64,000 bases of DNA from Bradyrhizobium sp. SRL28 (GTDB lineage: Bacteria > Pseudomonadota > Alphaproteobacteria > Rhizobiales > Xanthobacteraceae), in NCBI RefSeq assembly GCF_018596315.1, contig NZ_JAHEAG010000026.1, positions 35,167 to 99,166 of the forward strand, written 5' to 3'. Every line of letters begins with the position of its first letter. Within the stretch, counting starts at the first letter, position 1. A program made the translations under genes and the position numbers. The notes beneath the pieces were generated by a model that was not told the DNA's origin, did not search any database, and worked only from the letters and a program-made list of their open reading frames with translations. Below are positions 63,664-64,000 of the stretch, one piece after another.

Positions 63664-64000
63664 TCATGCCGCCATCAGGTCCGGCACGATTTCGAGAACG
63701 CGATCGACATCGAGGACGACCATGAGCTGGCCGTCGAGACGGTGAACACCACCGGCGAGCTTGGCCATGCGGGGATCGAGATTGACGGGGTTTTCCTCGC
63801 GGCCATCGTCGCGGAGTTTGAGCACCTCGCCGATCTGGTCGATCAGCAGGCCGTAGGATTCGCCGCGCAAATCGACGCCGACCGCCATCGGCGGCTTGCC
63901 GTCGTCGTTCTTGGGCAGCCCGAGCCGGGCGCGCATGTTGACCACGGTGACGATGCGGCCGCGCAGATTGAGCACGCCGGCGATCTCGGCCGACGACAAC
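63664..64000 (-). CDS. cheW: Chemotaxis coupling protein CheW, partial (N-terminus beyond window)
   Basis: The last ~112 residues; the frame is open past base 64000. EIAGVLNLRGRIVTVVNMRA, VGVDLRGESYGLLIDQIGEV and LDGQLMVVLDVDRVLEIVP are the CheW beta-barrel motifs. It links chemoreceptors to CheA. First visible gene of the che operon; cheA probably lies upstream, outside the window. Confidence 0.92.
   Translation of the reverse strand, partial: LSSAEIAGVLNLRGRIVTVVNMRARLGLPKNDDGKPPMAVGVDLRGESYGLLIDQIGEVLKLRDDGREENPVNLDPRMAKLAGGVHRLDGQLMVVLDVDRVLEIVPDLMAA

Overview
The window is a 64 kb, high-GC, gene-dense chromosomal stretch of an alphaproteobacterium. Gene content suggests Rhizobiales, most likely Bradyrhizobium or a close relative: ctrA next to fliI/fliJ, a cheW-cheY-cheB-cheR block, Bug/TctC binding protein, BKACE enzyme, DUF1127 protein, iron receptor with PepSY membrane protein, and many copies of the palindromic intergenic repeats typical of that group. 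I see no rRNA, tRNA, integrase, transposase or CRISPR array. It reads as ordinary chromosome with metabolic accessory blocks.

Layout. 0-9 kb: a LysR regulator divergent from a TctC-type binding protein, then an oxidation block. This holds a Baeyer-Villiger monooxygenase (BVMO) fused to an alpha/beta hydrolase, a TfoX-N protein, an NTF2-like protein, an L-2-amino-thiazoline-4-carboxylate hydrolase-like protein, a phytanoyl-CoA dioxygenase-like protein and a second, stand-alone BVMO. 9-18 kb: gamma-glutamyl and amine metabolism. A ChaC-like cyclotransferase diverges from a gamma-glutamyltransferase; facing it is an operon for an amino-acid ABC transporter plus an amine/D-amino-acid oxidase. An XRE-cupin regulator is translationally coupled to a BisC-like molybdoenzyme. 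18-30 kb: a CHASE3 histidine kinase with an orphan periplasmic binding protein, dadA plus an omega-aminotransferase with a divergent XRE-cupin regulator, a hybrid kinase with a degenerate ethylene-receptor-like membrane domain, a BKACE enzyme, a winged-helix/TPR regulator and a DUF1127 protein.

30-44 kb: a TetR regulator divergent from a tautomerase-enoyl-CoA hydratase pair, an MFS transporter, a His-rich protein with a cupredoxin, an AI-2E-family membrane protein, acetyltransferases, and a PepSY membrane protein with a TonB-dependent siderophore receptor preceded by an Irr-box-like palindrome. Palindromic repeats are concentrated here. 44-52 kb: flagellar and cell-cycle genes (flhA, fliI, fliJ, ctrA) with CtrA-box-like and GANTC sites, interrupted by an ECF sigma/anti-sigma pair. 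52-61 kb: a cytochrome P460-cupredoxin fusion, a DUF937 protein, a DUF4126 protein, a two-component system divergent from an exported OB/PepSY-like protein, and a DUF350-DUF1190-glutathionylspermidine-synthase-like operon resembling yjfL-yjfM-yjfC. 61-64 kb: a chemotaxis operon, cut at the right edge inside cheW.

The strongest candidates for something unusual are the BVMO-esterase fusion with a substituted BVMO fingerprint histidine, the P460-cupredoxin fusion, the ethylene-receptor-like kinase that has lost the copper-ligand histidine, and the yjfLMC-like operon. All functional statements rest on reading the translated sequences; no database search was run.
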